Positions 1 through 9,644 of a DNA stretch of 64,000 nt are shown here, one piece after another. Every line of letters begins with the position of its first letter. Positions within the stretch are counted from its first letter, which is position 1. The notes under the pieces are model-generated. The model was not told the origin of the DNA. It did not search any database and saw nothing but the letters and a program-made list of their open reading frames with translations. Source of the stretch: Nitrobacter sp. 62-23 (GTDB lineage Bacteria > Pseudomonadota > Alphaproteobacteria > Rhizobiales > Xanthobacteraceae); assembly GCF_001897285.1 (NCBI RefSeq), contig NZ_MKSM01000128.1, positions 1 through 64,000 on the forward strand, read 5' to 3'. Both the position numbers and the translations under genes were made by a program.

Positions 1-2333
1 ACCAGCGTGGACAGCGGAATCTGCTGGCCGGTATTGCTCGGCACATAGTAGCCGTCGAGCGATTCCGGCGACAGGCGAAGGCCGCGCGGCACCTGCGGGA
101 TGACCTGATAGGAACGTCCCTGGAGATTGAAGCGGTTCACGTAGTTGCCGCCGAGCAGCGTCGCCAGCGTCGCGCCGATCTGCTGCATGTTGACGCCGAG
201 GTCGTTCGCCTTGGTCCGGTCGATGGTGACGCGCACCACCGGCTGGTTGTAGTCGAGATCGCTGTCGGTGACGATGAATAGACCGCTCTTGCGCGCCGCG
301 TCCTTGAGTTTTTTCATCTCGTCGTAGACCGCCTGAAAGCCGGCCGTGGTGTAAAGTACGACCTGCACCGGCAGGCCACCCGGGCCGCCCGGCAGCGGCG
401 GCCGGTTAAAGGCAAAGGCATTCACACCTTCGACCTTGCTGATGTCGGCCTGCACCAGCGGCTTGAGATCCATCGCGCTGCGCTTGCGCTCGTCCCACGG
501 CTTCAGCAACATGCCGGCGATGCCGTTGTTGATGCCGGCGGTGCCATTGATCATAAAGCGCAGGTCGGTCTCGGGAAAGCTCGCAAACGCCTTGTCGAGC
601 TTCTCACCGTAAAAATCCATATAGTCGAGGTTGGCGTATTTCGGTCCCTTGATGACCGCGAAGACGATGCCCTGATCCTCCTCCGGCGCCAGTTCTTTCG
701 ACGTGTTCATGTAGAGGAAGCCGACGAGTCCGAGAATCGTCACCGCGAACAGCGCCGTGATCGGCCGGTAATCGAGCGAACGATCCAGTTTGCGGCCGTA
801 CCAATGCGTGACCGAGGTGAAGATCTTGTCGACCTTGACGGTGAACCAGCTCTGGTTGCCGTGCTTGAGCAGCACCGAGCACATCATCGGCGACAGCGTC
901 AGCGCGATCACGCCGGAGACGATCACCGCCCCCGCCAGCGTGAAGGCGAATTCGCGGAACAGCGCGCCGGTAAGGCCGCCGAGAAAACCGATCGGCGCAT
1001 AGACGGCAGCCAGCGTGATCGTCATCGAGATGACCGGGCCGACGATTTCGCGCGCGCCCTGCAACGACGCCTGAACCGGTGTCTTGCCCTCCTCCAGATG
1101 GCGGTGGATGTTTTCCACCACCACGATGGCGTCATCGACCACCAGTCCGATGGCCAGCACCATCGCAAGCAGCGTCAGCAAATTTAAGCTGAATCCCGCC
1201 GCCATCATCAACGCGCAAACGCCGATCAGCGACAGCGGGATCGTCACCACCGGAATGATGACCGAGCGCAACGAGGCGAGGAACAGGAAGATCACGATGA
1301 TGACGATGATGACCGCCTCGATCAAGGTCTTCTGCACCTCGTGAATCGAAGAGGTGATGAACTTGGTTGAATCGTAGGCCACCTTCATCTTCATCGAGGG
1401 CGGAAGATTCCGCTCGATGTCCGGGAACAGCGCGCGCACGCCCGAAACGATGTTCAGCGGGTTACCCTGCGGAGTCGCCTGGACGCCGATGAAGATCGCG
1501 CGCTGGCCGCTGAAGGCGACGCTGGCATCCGTGCTCTGCGCGGCAAGCTCGATCTGGGCGATGTCCTCCATGCGCACGAAGCCGCCGTCCTTGGCCTTCA
1601 CCGTCATGCGCTTGAACTGCTCGACGCTCTGCAGGTCGGTATTGGTCGAGACGTTGGAGATCGTGTAGAATCCCTTGGTCTGGCCGGCTGCCGCCTGGAA
1701 GTTGTTGGCCGCGATCGCTAAGGCGACCTCCGTGGTGGTCACGTTGCGCCCAGCCATCTTCAGCGGATCGAGCCAGACCCGCATCGCGAAGGTCTGGCCG
1801 CCCAGGATGTCGGCGGAGGCCACGCCGTCCACGGTTGAAAGGATCGGCTGCACCACGCGCGTCAGGTAATCGGAAATCGCCGATCCGGACAGTTCGTCGC
1901 TCGAGAAGCCGATATACATCACCGCCGTGGTCTCGCCGGTGGACTTCACGATCACCGGATCGTTGGCTTCCTTCGGTATCAGGTACTTCACCGAATTGAC
2001 CTTCGACAGCACCTCCGTGAGCGCCGCGTTCGGATCGAAGTTCAATTTGACGAAGACCTTGATCTGGCTCTGGCTCTGGGTCGAGGCGGAGGTGATGTAG
2101 TCGACGCCCTCGGCCGACGCGACCGCCTGTTCGATCGGCGTGGTGATAAAGCCCTGCATCAATTCCGGAGACGCGCCCGGATAGGTCGTCGTGACCGTGA
2201 TCACGGTGTTGGACAACTTCGGGTACTGGCGGATCGGCAAATTGTAGGCGGACGCCAGGCCGATCAGCAGGATCAGCAGGCTGACGACGACCGACAGGAC
2301 CGGCCGCTTGATGAAGATATCGGTGAATGCCAT
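1..2333 (-). CDS. RND multidrug efflux permease, HAE-1 type (3' end outside window)
   Basis: Inner-membrane pump subunit of a tripartite drug/proton antiporter (AcrB/MexB class). About 777 residues are present; the family has about 1,030-1,050, so the C-terminal quarter lies left of the window. The start is MAFTDIFIKRPVLS, the usual N-terminus of the class, followed by a first membrane helix and a long periplasmic loop. Near residue 400 the helix LAIGLVVDDAIVVVENI carries the paired Asp residues that relay protons in AcrB, and IKRP and GFLGGLTGALF are also typical. It lies downstream of a TetR gene and an adaptor gene on the same strand. The substrate cannot be told from sequence. Confidence 0.95.
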   Translation of the reverse strand, partial: MAFTDIFIKRPVLSVVVSLLILLIGLASAYNLPIRQYPKLSNTVITVTTTYPGASPELMQGFITTPIEQAVASAEGVDYITSASTQSQSQIKVFVKLNFDPNAALTEVLSKVNSVKYLIPKEANDPVIVKSTGETTAVMYIGFSSDELSGSAISDYLTRVVQPILSTVDGVASADILGGQTFAMRVWLDPLKMAGRNVTTTEVALAIAANNFQAAAGQTKGFYTISNVSTNTDLQSVEQFKRMTVKAKDGGFVRMEDIAQIELAAQSTDASVAFSGQRAIFIGVQATPQGNPLNIVSGVRALFPDIERNLPPSMKMKVAYDSTKFITSSIHEVQKTLIEAVIIVIIVIFLFLASLRSVIIPVVTIPLSLIGVCALMMAAGFSLNLLTLLAMVLAIGLVVDDAIVVVENIHRHLEEGKTPVQASLQGAREIVGPVISMTITLAAVYAPIGFLGGLTGALFREFAFTLAGAVIVSGVIALTLSPMMCSVLLKHGNQSWFTVKVDKIFTSVTHWYGRKLDRSLDYRPITALFAVTILGLVGFLYMNTSKELAPEEDQGIVFAVIKGPKYANLDYMDFYGEKLDKAFASFPETDLRFMINGTAGINNGIAGMLLKPWDERKRSAMDLKPLVQADISKVEGVNAFAFNRPPLPGGPGGLPVQVVLYTTAGFQAVYDEMKKLKDAARKSGLFIVTDSDLDYNQPVVRVTIDRTKANDLGVNMQQIGATLATLLGGNYVNRFNLQGRSYQVIPQVPRGLRLSPESLDGYYVPSNTGQQIPLSTL

Positions 2334-2429
2334 GCAGGCGCTCCCTTGACGCGGATCCGCTCCACTGACCGGAGCAGGACCGCGAGACGTTCGATCGATG
2401 CGGGTCGCCTGCGGCGGTCCCGAGCGCAA

Positions 2430-3641
2430 TCAATTCAGCGGCGGCTTCTCCGGAATCGGCGGCAGCGGATCCTTGGAGATTTCGACGGCGGCGCCCGACT
2501 GCAGCTTGAGCTGGCCGACCGCAGCCACCTTATCGCCGGGCTTCAGCCCCTTCTCGATCACCGCGCGCCCGTTGATCCGGTCTCCGGTGCGCACGAAGGT
2601 CTGCTCGGCGGTCAGGCTGGTCTTGCCGTCATCGTCCTTATGCTCCTTGATGAGAAACACGGAGTCGCCATACAGCGAGTATTCGACCGCGGTTTCCGGC
2701 ACAGTGACGACCGCCGGCTTGTCGGGCAGCACCACGGTTACTTCCGCGAACATGCCGGGTTTGAGGATATCGCCGGGGTTGTTGATGGTCGCCTGGACGC
2801 GGATGTTGCGGGTGTCGGTCGCGATCTGCGGTTCGATAGTGGTGATCTTGCCGTCGAACTGCTTGCCCGGATAGGCGTCGACCGAAACCCGCGCGGTCTG
2901 GCCGACTTTGAGCCGGCCGCTGTCCTTTTCGGTGACGGTGAAGTTCGCAAACAGCGTCGACAGATCGGTCAGCGAGACGATCTGCGTCCCTGCGGTGAGA
3001 AATTGCCCCACCTCCACCTGACGGACGCCGAGCACGCCGTCGAACGGAGCACGCACCAGTTTCTGCGAAATGATCGCCTCGGTCTTGGCGATGCCGGCAT
3101 TGGCCTGGTCGAACGCGGCCTGCGCCTGATCCACCGTGACCTGCGGGCCGACCTGCCGCGCCGCGAGCTGTTGCGCCCGCTCCAGAGCGAGTCTGGCGAC
3201 GGTGGCCTGCGCCTTGTAATTGGCAAGATCGCCCTGGTCCGGCTGATCGAACAACTGTACCAGCGGCGTACCCTTTGTCACGCGACTACCGGCGGTGAAC
3301 AGGATATCGGTGATGCGGCCGCTGACATCGGACGTGACGTTGACCTGATGCACCGCAGCCAGACTGCCCACGGCCCGTTGCAGGTTCGGCAGGACTTCGG
3401 ATTTCGCCTCGACCGCGCTGATCGTCACGGGCGGCGGCTTGTTGCTGGCGAAAAACTCCTTGATCTTTTGCGCACGGAAGGCGTTGAAGCCGACCAGCGC
3501 GCCGACAAGCAGCGTAAGCAGCAAGCCGATAATGATGAACCAGCGCTTCAAGCGTATCGGACGCGCGCGAGACTTCTCGTCCAGGTCTTGTGTCGAAACA
3601 CGAGCCTTGTCGCTAGCGCTGCCTTCCCTTGTTACCGTCAT
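2430..3641 (-). CDS. RND efflux periplasmic adaptor (membrane fusion protein)
   Basis: HlyD/AcrA-type adaptor that joins the inner-membrane pump to an outer-membrane channel. About 403 residues: a cytoplasmic stub, one membrane segment near residues 30-50 (WFIIIGLLLTLLVGALVGF), a barrel-sandwich half-motif (VTSDVSGRITDILFTAGSRV), a short coiled-coil hairpin rich in Ala/Gln, the second half-motif (VRAPFDGVLGVRQVEVGQFL), then beta-barrel and membrane-proximal domains. The ATG at 3641 is chosen because an AGAAAG lies about 8 bases upstream; a GTG at 3650 in the same frame would add three residues and overlap the TetR stop. The pump gene follows after about 96 bases. No TolC-like gene is seen in the window. 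Confidence 0.93.
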   Translation of the reverse strand: MTVTREGSASDKARVSTQDLDEKSRARPIRLKRWFIIIGLLLTLLVGALVGFNAFRAQKIKEFFASNKPPPVTISAVEAKSEVLPNLQRAVGSLAAVHQVNVTSDVSGRITDILFTAGSRVTKGTPLVQLFDQPDQGDLANYKAQATVARLALERAQQLAARQVGPQVTVDQAQAAFDQANAGIAKTEAIISQKLVRAPFDGVLGVRQVEVGQFLTAGTQIVSLTDLSTLFANFTVTEKDSGRLKVGQTARVSVDAYPGKQFDGKITTIEPQIATDTRNIRVQATINNPGDILKPGMFAEVTVVLPDKPAVVTVPETAVEYSLYGDSVFLIKEHKDDDGKTSLTAEQTFVRTGDRINGRAVIEKGLKPGDKVAAVGQLKLQSGAAVEISKDPLPPIPEKPPLN

Positions 3642-3642
3642 G

Positions 3643-4344
3643 TCATGCACTTTCTGCGGCCGGCGTTTGGGCGGCGTTGCATACAGGTTCCCGGTTCAGA
3701 TGCAAGGCAATTGCCGCTGCGTTCAGACCGACACCACGAAGAATGAATTCACAAATCTGCCGTTCCAGATCGGGCGCGGCCCCATAGGTCAGGGTCGGGA
3801 CCGAAGGAAGCTTGGTTAGAACCATCATGAGAACCGTATGATGGGCAAACCAGAACAGGTTGAGCGGATCGCGCCCGACCGGCACGGCATCTCCCGCGGC
3901 GATCGCACGCTCAAGCGACGCCGCAAAGGCCTGTCCGATCAGATCCCGGATTTTTTCATACAGAAGGCGAGCAAATTCGCCGTCGTCGAGTTGACTCGAG
4001 ATCATCAGGCGCAAGCGCTGCGCCTCCTGCTGATCCGGAAAGGCCGAAGCATTCAGGAAATGCTCCACCATGCCGCGGATGAGGACGACCAGCGTTTCCG
4101 TCGATGGTTCGCGATCGAGCAGGCGGTGCAGCGCCGGATCGGCTTGGCAGGCTTCAGCCAGGATTTCGGCATAGAGCGCCGACTTGCTGGGGAAGTGCTT
4201 GAACAGCAATGCTTCGGAGATCGAGGCGGCGGCGGCCACGCTCCTGGTGGTCGTGCCCGCGAATCCGTAACGCGCAAAGCACTGCTTCGCGGCGCTCAAG
4301 ATCAGTTCGCGGCGAAGATCGCCGGTCATCCGCAGGTTGCTCAT
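3643..4344 (-). CDS. TetR/AcrR-family transcriptional repressor
   Basis: 233 residues. The N-terminal helix-turn-helix (about residues 12-58) has the family pattern: ILSAAKQCFARYGFAGTTTR, then SISEALLFKHFPSKSALYAEI. The C-terminal part is a divergent all-helical ligand and dimer domain. The stop codon abuts the adaptor gene, so the three genes probably form a repressor-adaptor-pump operon. A 16-bp dyad lies just upstream of its start codon, which points to autoregulation and control of the pump. The inducer is unknown. Confidence 0.92.
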   Translation of the reverse strand: MSNLRMTGDLRRELILSAAKQCFARYGFAGTTTRSVAAAASISEALLFKHFPSKSALYAEILAEACQADPALHRLLDREPSTETLVVLIRGMVEHFLNASAFPDQQEAQRLRLMISSQLDDGEFARLLYEKIRDLIGQAFAASLERAIAAGDAVPVGRDPLNLFWFAHHTVLMMVLTKLPSVPTLTYGAAPDLERQICEFILRGVGLNAAAIALHLNREPVCNAAQTPAAESA

Positions 4345-4350
4345 GGCGAC

Positions 4351-4366
4351 GTGAGTAAATACTCAC
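4351..4366. promoter_or_regulatory. Probable TetR operator
   Basis: GTGAGTAAATACTCAC is a near-perfect dyad: 7-bp arms GTGAGTA/TACTCAC around a 2-bp centre. It starts 6 bases upstream of the TetR start codon, where a bound repressor would block the ribosome site or promoter. Seen in sequence; operator function is inferred from position and from the usual size of TetR sites. Confidence 0.7.
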
Positions 4367-4486
4367 TTTGCCGAAAGTCAAGAAAATGCTGCGTTGCATC
4401 ATTCCAGATTCGACTAAAGACTGAGGTAAATCCGCACGAAGGCGGGGATAATGCGCGGCCGCGGCTGTTTCGGGACCTTCAGTCCC

Positions 4487-5746
4487 TCACGGAAAAAGCC
4501 CCCGCGTGATCTTGCCGGCCCGCACCTTCTCGACGCCAATCGCCATTGCCGCGGTGCGATGCGGGATGCGGTCCTTTTTCGCGCGGCTGACCATCTGGTC
4601 GAACGCCCGATCCAGGGTTTGGTATTCGCGGCGCACGACTTCCTCTTCTTCCCAGAACAGTTGCTGCAGGTCCTGCACCCATTCGAAATAACTGACCACG
4701 ACGCCGCCGGAATTGCAGAGAATGTCGGGAATCACGAAAATCTCGTGCTGGCGCTTCCCCAGTACCAGATCGGCCTCCGGCGTCGTCGGCCCGTTGGCGC
4801 CCTCGGCCAGCACGTGGCATTTCAGATTCTCGGCGACATGCGCATCGATCACGCGCTCGATGGCGGCTGGAACGAGCACATCGCACGGCAGCGTCAGGAT
4901 CGCCGCCGGATCATAGTGAAGTTCGCTGGAATAGCCGGCAATGCCGCCGTGAGTTGCAGCGTGGCGCGCCAGCGCAGGAATATCCAGCCCTTTCCGGTCA
5001 TAAAGCGCGTCAGTGTGATCGCTGACCGCGATGACCTTGATGCCGGAATTGTGAAGCTCGAGCGCGGCATGGGAGCCGACGTTGCCGAAACCCTGAACGA
5101 CCGCGGTTGCGCCGCCGGCCGCGATGCCCAGGTCGCTCATCACGCGGCGGGCGAGATGGGCGACGCCGCGGCCGGTGGCTTCGCGGCGACCGAGCGTACC
5201 GCCCGAACTCACCGGCTTGCCGGTGACAATCTCGGGGACGGTGCGGCCTTGATACATGGAATACGTGTCCATGAACCATGCCATTACCTGTTCGTTGGTG
5301 CCCATGTCCGGCGCCATCACGTCGGTGTGCGGCCCGACGAACGGGATCATCTCCTGCATGTAGCGGCGCGACAAACCTTCCAGTTCGCGTATCGAAATCG
5401 ATCGGGGATCGACCCTGACGCCGCCCTTGGCTCCACCATAGGGCAACCCGACCAGTGCACATTTCCAGCTCATCCAGATGGCGAGCGCAGCCACCTCGCC
5501 GATATCCACGCCCGGCGCGAAGCGGGTCCCGCCTTTGGTGGGACCGAGCGTCAGATGATGCTGGACGCGGTATCCCTCGAAAACCGCGATCGACCCGTCA
5601 TCGCGGTGGATCGGGCAGGACACCGTGATCGCCCGCTTCGGCATCAGGATGCGTTCGCGCTCGTCCATCGGGATCGACAGGTGATCGGCGATCACCTCGA
5701 ACTGCCGAGCCGCCATGTCGAAGACCGGGCCGGCATAAACCGTCAT
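4487..5746 (-). CDS. Glu/Leu/Phe/Val family NAD(P)-dependent amino-acid dehydrogenase
   Basis: About 419 residues, close to hexameric glutamate dehydrogenases. It would interconvert an amino acid (probably glutamate) and its 2-oxo acid in the cytosol. The N-terminal ELFV domain holds GPTKGGTRF (Lys about 71), SWKCALVG (Lys about 95) and PYGGAKGG (catalytic Lys about 107); the Rossmann domain has VVQGFGNVGS near residue 215. The ATG at 5746 is chosen over an in-frame ATG at 5779 because AAGGAGGG sits just 5' of it. Glutamate versus leucine/phenylalanine specificity cannot be settled here. It stands as a single gene. Confidence 0.92.
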   Translation of the reverse strand: MTVYAGPVFDMAARQFEVIADHLSIPMDERERILMPKRAITVSCPIHRDDGSIAVFEGYRVQHHLTLGPTKGGTRFAPGVDIGEVAALAIWMSWKCALVGLPYGGAKGGVRVDPRSISIRELEGLSRRYMQEMIPFVGPHTDVMAPDMGTNEQVMAWFMDTYSMYQGRTVPEIVTGKPVSSGGTLGRREATGRGVAHLARRVMSDLGIAAGGATAVVQGFGNVGSHAALELHNSGIKVIAVSDHTDALYDRKGLDIPALARHAATHGGIAGYSSELHYDPAAILTLPCDVLVPAAIERVIDAHVAENLKCHVLAEGANGPTTPEADLVLGKRQHEIFVIPDILCNSGGVVVSYFEWVQDLQQLFWEEEEVVRREYQTLDRAFDQMVSRAKKDRIPHRTAAMAIGVEKVRAGKITRGLFP

Positions 5747-5990
5747 CGCTCCCTCCTTCCGTGATCCAGCCTCCGCCACCGCGCGCGTTCAGCTCCCTTC
5801 CAACGGATGGGCTTGCCAGACCGAACACCGGTGGTGTCTCTACGATATAGTGATGCGGGCGAGGCGATGCATCCGACGCTCAAGCGCAACCCGCGCAAAG
5901 GCCCGTGACATCGATGTCTGCTCATCCGGGATTGATGGCGACGCGCTCGGCAGGCGCCGCGTATCGTTCAACTGAACCTATAAGGGAAGC

Positions 5991-7211
5991 TCAGGCAAGC
6001 GCCTGCTTCAGATCGAAGCCGGTGTCGGCGGCCTGCTCAGGCGGGATCGAACCGTTCACCGCGAGAATGCGGCGGCCGAAAACGTGATCCGACGCGCGAT
6101 TGACGGATTCGATTCCGATCAGGCGACCGTCCTTGTAACAGAACGCGGAGAACGATCCCTGCCCGGCGTCGCCGCGCACCACGACCTGATCATAGCCCGT
6201 GGTGAGGCCCGCGATCTGCAGCTTGTCCGGCCCCTGATCGCTCCAGAACCACGGCAAACCGTCATAGCTCTTTGCGTCGCCGGTCAACCGCGCCGCCACG
6301 CAGCGCGCCTGATCGGTTGCGTTCTGCACGGATTCGAGCCGGAGCGGTGCGCCAAAACGCACGCTCGCAAACAGCGCACAGTCGCCGATCGCCGAAATGT
6401 CCGGATCGGCGGTGAGCAGATTGTCGTCGACGATAACGCCGGAAGCGACCGGCAGGCCCGCCTCGGCCGCCAGTTCGACATTGGGCAGCACGCCGACGCC
6501 GACCACCACGAAATCAGCCGCGATCGGCCTGCCGTCGCTCAAGGTCACGCCGGTCACGCGACCCTCCTCGCTGGTGATGCTCGTGGCCTGCACGCCGAAA
6601 TGAAGCCGGATTCCCGCCTCGCCGTGGCGACGCTGAAAAAACTCCGAAATCTCCGGCGTGACCGCGCGCGCCATGACGCGCGGCGCGAGTTCCACCACAT
6701 CGACCTCAAGACCCTTCGCCCGCGCCGTCGCCGCGAATTCGAGGCCGACGAAGCCCGCGCCGACAACGACCACCCGCCCGCCAATTTCGAAGCGTTGCCG
6801 CAGCGCCTCGCTTTCGTCGAGCGTGCGCAGATAGAGAACATTTTCCAGGCCGGCGTTGGGAATATCCAGCAGCCGATTGCGTGCACCGGTCGCCAGCACG
6901 AGATGCCTGTAAGCGCGGGATACGCCTGACGCGCAGACAAGCTGGCGCGCGCCACGGTCGATGGCGACGGCCCGGTCCGCGATCAGTTCGATGCGCTGGT
7001 CATGATAGAATTTCTCCGGCCTGAACATCACCGAGTCCGGGCTGCCGCCGCCCTTCAGATAGGCTTTCGACAGCGGCGGCCGCTGATAGGGCAGATGCGA
7101 CTCGTCATTGATCAGCCCGACGGGTCCCTCGTAACCCGCCTGGCGCAGCGACACCGCGAGTTGAAAACCCGCGTGGCCCGCGCCTACGATCAGAACCGGT
7201 TGGTCCGCCAT
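5991..7211 (-). CDS. FAD/NAD(P)H ferredoxin-reductase-like flavoprotein
   Basis: 406 residues, related to putidaredoxin or rhodocoxin reductases that pass electrons from NAD(P)H to a [2Fe-2S] ferredoxin for P450s or dioxygenases. FAD dinucleotide fold at the N-terminus (VGAGHAGFQLAVSLRQAGYE, about residues 9-28), second nucleotide fold VVVVGAGFVGLEFAA near residue 147, and the FAD motif AIGDCALF near residue 276. The C-terminal reductase domain is present. No ferredoxin or oxygenase gene is adjacent, so the partner is unknown. A 223-bp gap separates it from the divergent hydrolase gene and could hold both promoters. Confidence 0.9.
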   Translation of the reverse strand: MADQPVLIVGAGHAGFQLAVSLRQAGYEGPVGLINDESHLPYQRPPLSKAYLKGGGSPDSVMFRPEKFYHDQRIELIADRAVAIDRGARQLVCASGVSRAYRHLVLATGARNRLLDIPNAGLENVLYLRTLDESEALRQRFEIGGRVVVVGAGFVGLEFAATARAKGLEVDVVELAPRVMARAVTPEISEFFQRRHGEAGIRLHFGVQATSITSEEGRVTGVTLSDGRPIAADFVVVGVGVLPNVELAAEAGLPVASGVIVDDNLLTADPDISAIGDCALFASVRFGAPLRLESVQNATDQARCVAARLTGDAKSYDGLPWFWSDQGPDKLQIAGLTTGYDQVVVRGDAGQGSFSAFCYKDGRLIGIESVNRASDHVFGRRILAVNGSIPPEQAADTGFDLKQALA

Positions 7212-7434
7212 TCGTCAAACCGGCCCGATCGAGACTGTCTGATCGCCTGTCATATGACCTCCGGAAAACATGATCTTTGCGGCGCGGGAGCATCCTGCGC
7301 GCGACGTTTTCTTTGCATGGCCTGACGGCGATTGCCACCCCTTCGCATCTGCGATTTAAGTAACACACCAACCGCCACCGGACGCTGCGCGGAATCCGCG
7401 GCCGCCCGATCCGACATCATCGGAGTGACGCCAG

Positions 7435-8709
7435 ATGCCCGCCTTCGCTCCCGCCTCGCCTGAAGCCGCCGGCATGTCCAGGGCCGCGCTTGATCGGATC
7501 GATGACCATCTGAAGCGGCGATACATCGACGCGGGCAGATTTCCTGGCACGCAGCTTGTGGTGTCCCGGCGCGGACATATCGCGCATAGCTCCGTGCAGG
7601 GCCTTGCCGATGTCGAACGCAAGGTGCCGCTGAACGACGACACGATCTTTCGCATCTATTCGATGACCAAGCCGATCACGTCCGTCGCTTTCATGATGCT
7701 GGTGGAGCAAGGTCTTGTTGCGCTCGACGAACCGGTTCACAGGTATATTCCCGAGTGGAAAAACCTCGGCGTGTTCCAGGCAGGCGTCGCGCCCGCTTTC
7801 GTCACCCGGCCGCCGGCACGGCCCATGCAGATCGTCGACCTGCTTCGTCATACGTCCGGGCTGACCTACGGCTTCCAGCAGCGCAGTAATGTCGACGCAG
7901 CCTACCGCGACCGGCAGATCGGCACGATCGAACTCGCCGGCACGATCGATACGATGATCGCGGACCTCGCCAAAATCCCGCTGGAGTTCTCGCCCGGCGA
8001 TGCCTGGAATTACTCGGTCTCCACCGACGTGATCGGATATCTCATCGGCAAGATCAGCGGCGTTCCGTTCGAGCGGTTTCTCAAGGACCGCATTTTCGAT
8101 CCGCTGGGCATGGCCGACACCGACTTCTTCGTTCCCGCCGAAAAGGCGCATCGGCTGGCGGCCTGCTACAATGCGACCGCGGCCGGCATGATGTCGGCTA
8201 ATTCGCCAAGTGCAAAAGGCGGCCTGACGTTGCAGGACGATCCGGCGACAAGCCCCTACCTCTCGCCGCCCTCTTTCATCTCCGGCGGCGGCGGTCTGTG
8301 CTCGACAGCAGCCGACTACCTCACCTTCTGCCGTGCGCTGCTCAACGGCGGTGCGCTCGACGGCGTGAGGCTGATCGGGCCGAAAACACTGGCGCTGATG
8401 ACGGCCAATCATCTGCCCGGCAACCGCGATCTGACGGACATGTCGCGATCGATGTTTGCCGAAACAACCTACAGCGGCGTCGGTTTCGGCCTCGGGTTCT
8501 CCGTCACCATGAACCCTGCAAAGACGCTGATCGCCGGAAGCCCCGGAGAATACGCCTGGGGCGGCGCTGCGACGACGTCGTTCTGGATCGATCCGGCGGA
8601 AGAGTTGATCACAATCTTCATGACACAGGTGATACCTTCGACCGCTTATCCAGTCCGGCGCGAGCTTCGCACCATGGTTTATGCCGCCATCAAAGACAGC
8701 AACCTTTGA
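7435..8709 (+). CDS. Serine hydrolase, beta-lactamase class C / esterase EstB fold
   Basis: 424 residues. Serine beta-lactamase-like fold with S-x-x-K at SMTK (Ser about 76, Lys about 79), which supplies the nucleophile, and a Tyr in the YSV motif near residue 193 in place of the Y-x-N of true beta-lactamases. YAWGGAATTSFW near the C-terminus replaces the KTG box. No signal peptide is obvious, so an esterase or amidase acting inside the cell is more likely than a resistance enzyme. The substrate is unknown. Confidence 0.88.
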   Translation: MPAFAPASPEAAGMSRAALDRIDDHLKRRYIDAGRFPGTQLVVSRRGHIAHSSVQGLADVERKVPLNDDTIFRIYSMTKPITSVAFMMLVEQGLVALDEPVHRYIPEWKNLGVFQAGVAPAFVTRPPARPMQIVDLLRHTSGLTYGFQQRSNVDAAYRDRQIGTIELAGTIDTMIADLAKIPLEFSPGDAWNYSVSTDVIGYLIGKISGVPFERFLKDRIFDPLGMADTDFFVPAEKAHRLAACYNATAAGMMSANSPSAKGGLTLQDDPATSPYLSPPSFISGGGGLCSTAADYLTFCRALLNGGALDGVRLIGPKTLALMTANHLPGNRDLTDMSRSMFAETTYSGVGFGLGFSVTMNPAKTLIAGSPGEYAWGGAATTSFWIDPAEELITIFMTQVIPSTAYPVRRELRTMVYAAIKDSNL

Positions 8710-8768
8710 CCTGCTTCCTCTTCGAAACGTGGCGGATCAAACGTTTCCCTGCCTGCGTTTGTTCATCA

Positions 8769-9644
8769 TCATTCGCCCACCGAGGCCAACGTGCGCTTCG
8801 CTGCGACGAGATGCGGACGATCATACATCCTGCCGTCGAGGCCCACCGTGCCGGCATCGGGTTGACAGGCGAAGGCCGCAACCACCCGTCGCGCATGAGC
8901 GAGGTCGGCTTCCGACGGCGTGAAGCAGGCGTTGATGATCGCGACCTGATCCGGATGTATCGCAAGACGCCCGGAAAATCCGTCGCGGCGCGCGATCCGG
9001 CAACTCTCGGCAAGGCCCTCATGATCCCTGTAATCAGCATAGAGCGTTTCAAGCGCAACCACGCCCGCCGCACCGGCGGCGAAAAGGCATTGGGCGCGCG
9101 CGAGTTGATAAGGGAAAGTCCACTCGCCGTTCGGCTCTTTATTGGTCAAGGCGCCGAGCGCGGCGCTGAGGTCTTCCGCGCCCCATGTCATGGCCACCAG
9201 CCTCGAGCCTAGCGTTGCGCGTGATGTGGCATAACCGGCGAGGCCCAGCATCGCCGCCGGAGTCTCGGTTGCAATGACCAGCAATTTCACATGCCCGGGG
9301 GCCACGCTGGCAGCGGCCTCAAGGTCATCAATGTAGCGTGAAATCCGCTCGACGTCGTGATAGCCGTCCACCTTCGGAATCACGATGCCGTCGAGCCCCG
9401 GACGGACGACCGCGGCAAGATCCTCCAGCGCCAGCTCCGTTTCGAACGGGTTGATGCGCACCAGAAACGTCCAGTCATGCGCCCCGCTTACGCGGTCCCT
9501 CACCGCATCCCGCGCGAACGCCTTGCGGGAGAGCGCAACAGAGTCCTCCAGATCGAGGATCAGGGCGTCCGCGCCGCAGATGGCGGCCTTCGCGAACTTG
9601 CAATCGCTGTCGGCCGGGACGAACAGAAGCGAGCGCAACTTCAT
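8769..9644 (-). CDS. HpcH/HpaI aldolase / CitE-like CoA-ester lyase
   Basis: 291 residues. TIM-barrel lyase of the citrate lyase beta / malyl-CoA lyase family: it begins RSLLFVPADSDCKFAKA, has ADALILDLEDSVA near residue 28 (metal and substrate region), RINPFETE and VIPKVDGYHD. Such enzymes cleave or form malyl-, citramalyl- or beta-methylmalyl-CoA. Its start overlaps the stop of the MaoC gene by 4 bases, so the two are translationally coupled. A hydratase plus CoA-ester lyase pair suggests a short dicarboxyl-CoA route (mesaconyl/methylmalyl-CoA type). The exact substrate is inference. Confidence 0.88.
   Translation of the reverse strand: MKLRSLLFVPADSDCKFAKAAICGADALILDLEDSVALSRKAFARDAVRDRVSGAHDWTFLVRINPFETELALEDLAAVVRPGLDGIVIPKVDGYHDVERISRYIDDLEAAASVAPGHVKLLVIATETPAAMLGLAGYATSRATLGSRLVAMTWGAEDLSAALGALTNKEPNGEWTFPYQLARAQCLFAAGAAGVVALETLYADYRDHEGLAESCRIARRDGFSGRLAIHPDQVAIINACFTPSEADLAHARRVVAAFACQPDAGTVGLDGRMYDRPHLVAAKRTLASVGE

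Noticed and set aside
1462..2433. 323-residue minus-strand frame overlapping the pump gene
   Set aside because: Different frame from the RND permease, whose motifs run continuously from 2333 to the left edge.
2346..3746. Long plus-strand open frame opposite the adaptor gene
   Set aside because: Antisense shadow in GC-rich DNA: Arg/His/Asp-rich, no domain, while the minus strand has clear adaptor motifs.
4451..5764. 437-residue plus-strand frame opposite the dehydrogenase gene
   Set aside because: Complement of a well-supported dehydrogenase; composition typical of antisense frames.
7435..8709. Antibiotic-resistance beta-lactamase
   Set aside because: S-x-x-K is present but there is no signal peptide, no Y-x-N and no KTG; an esterase-type hydrolase fits better.
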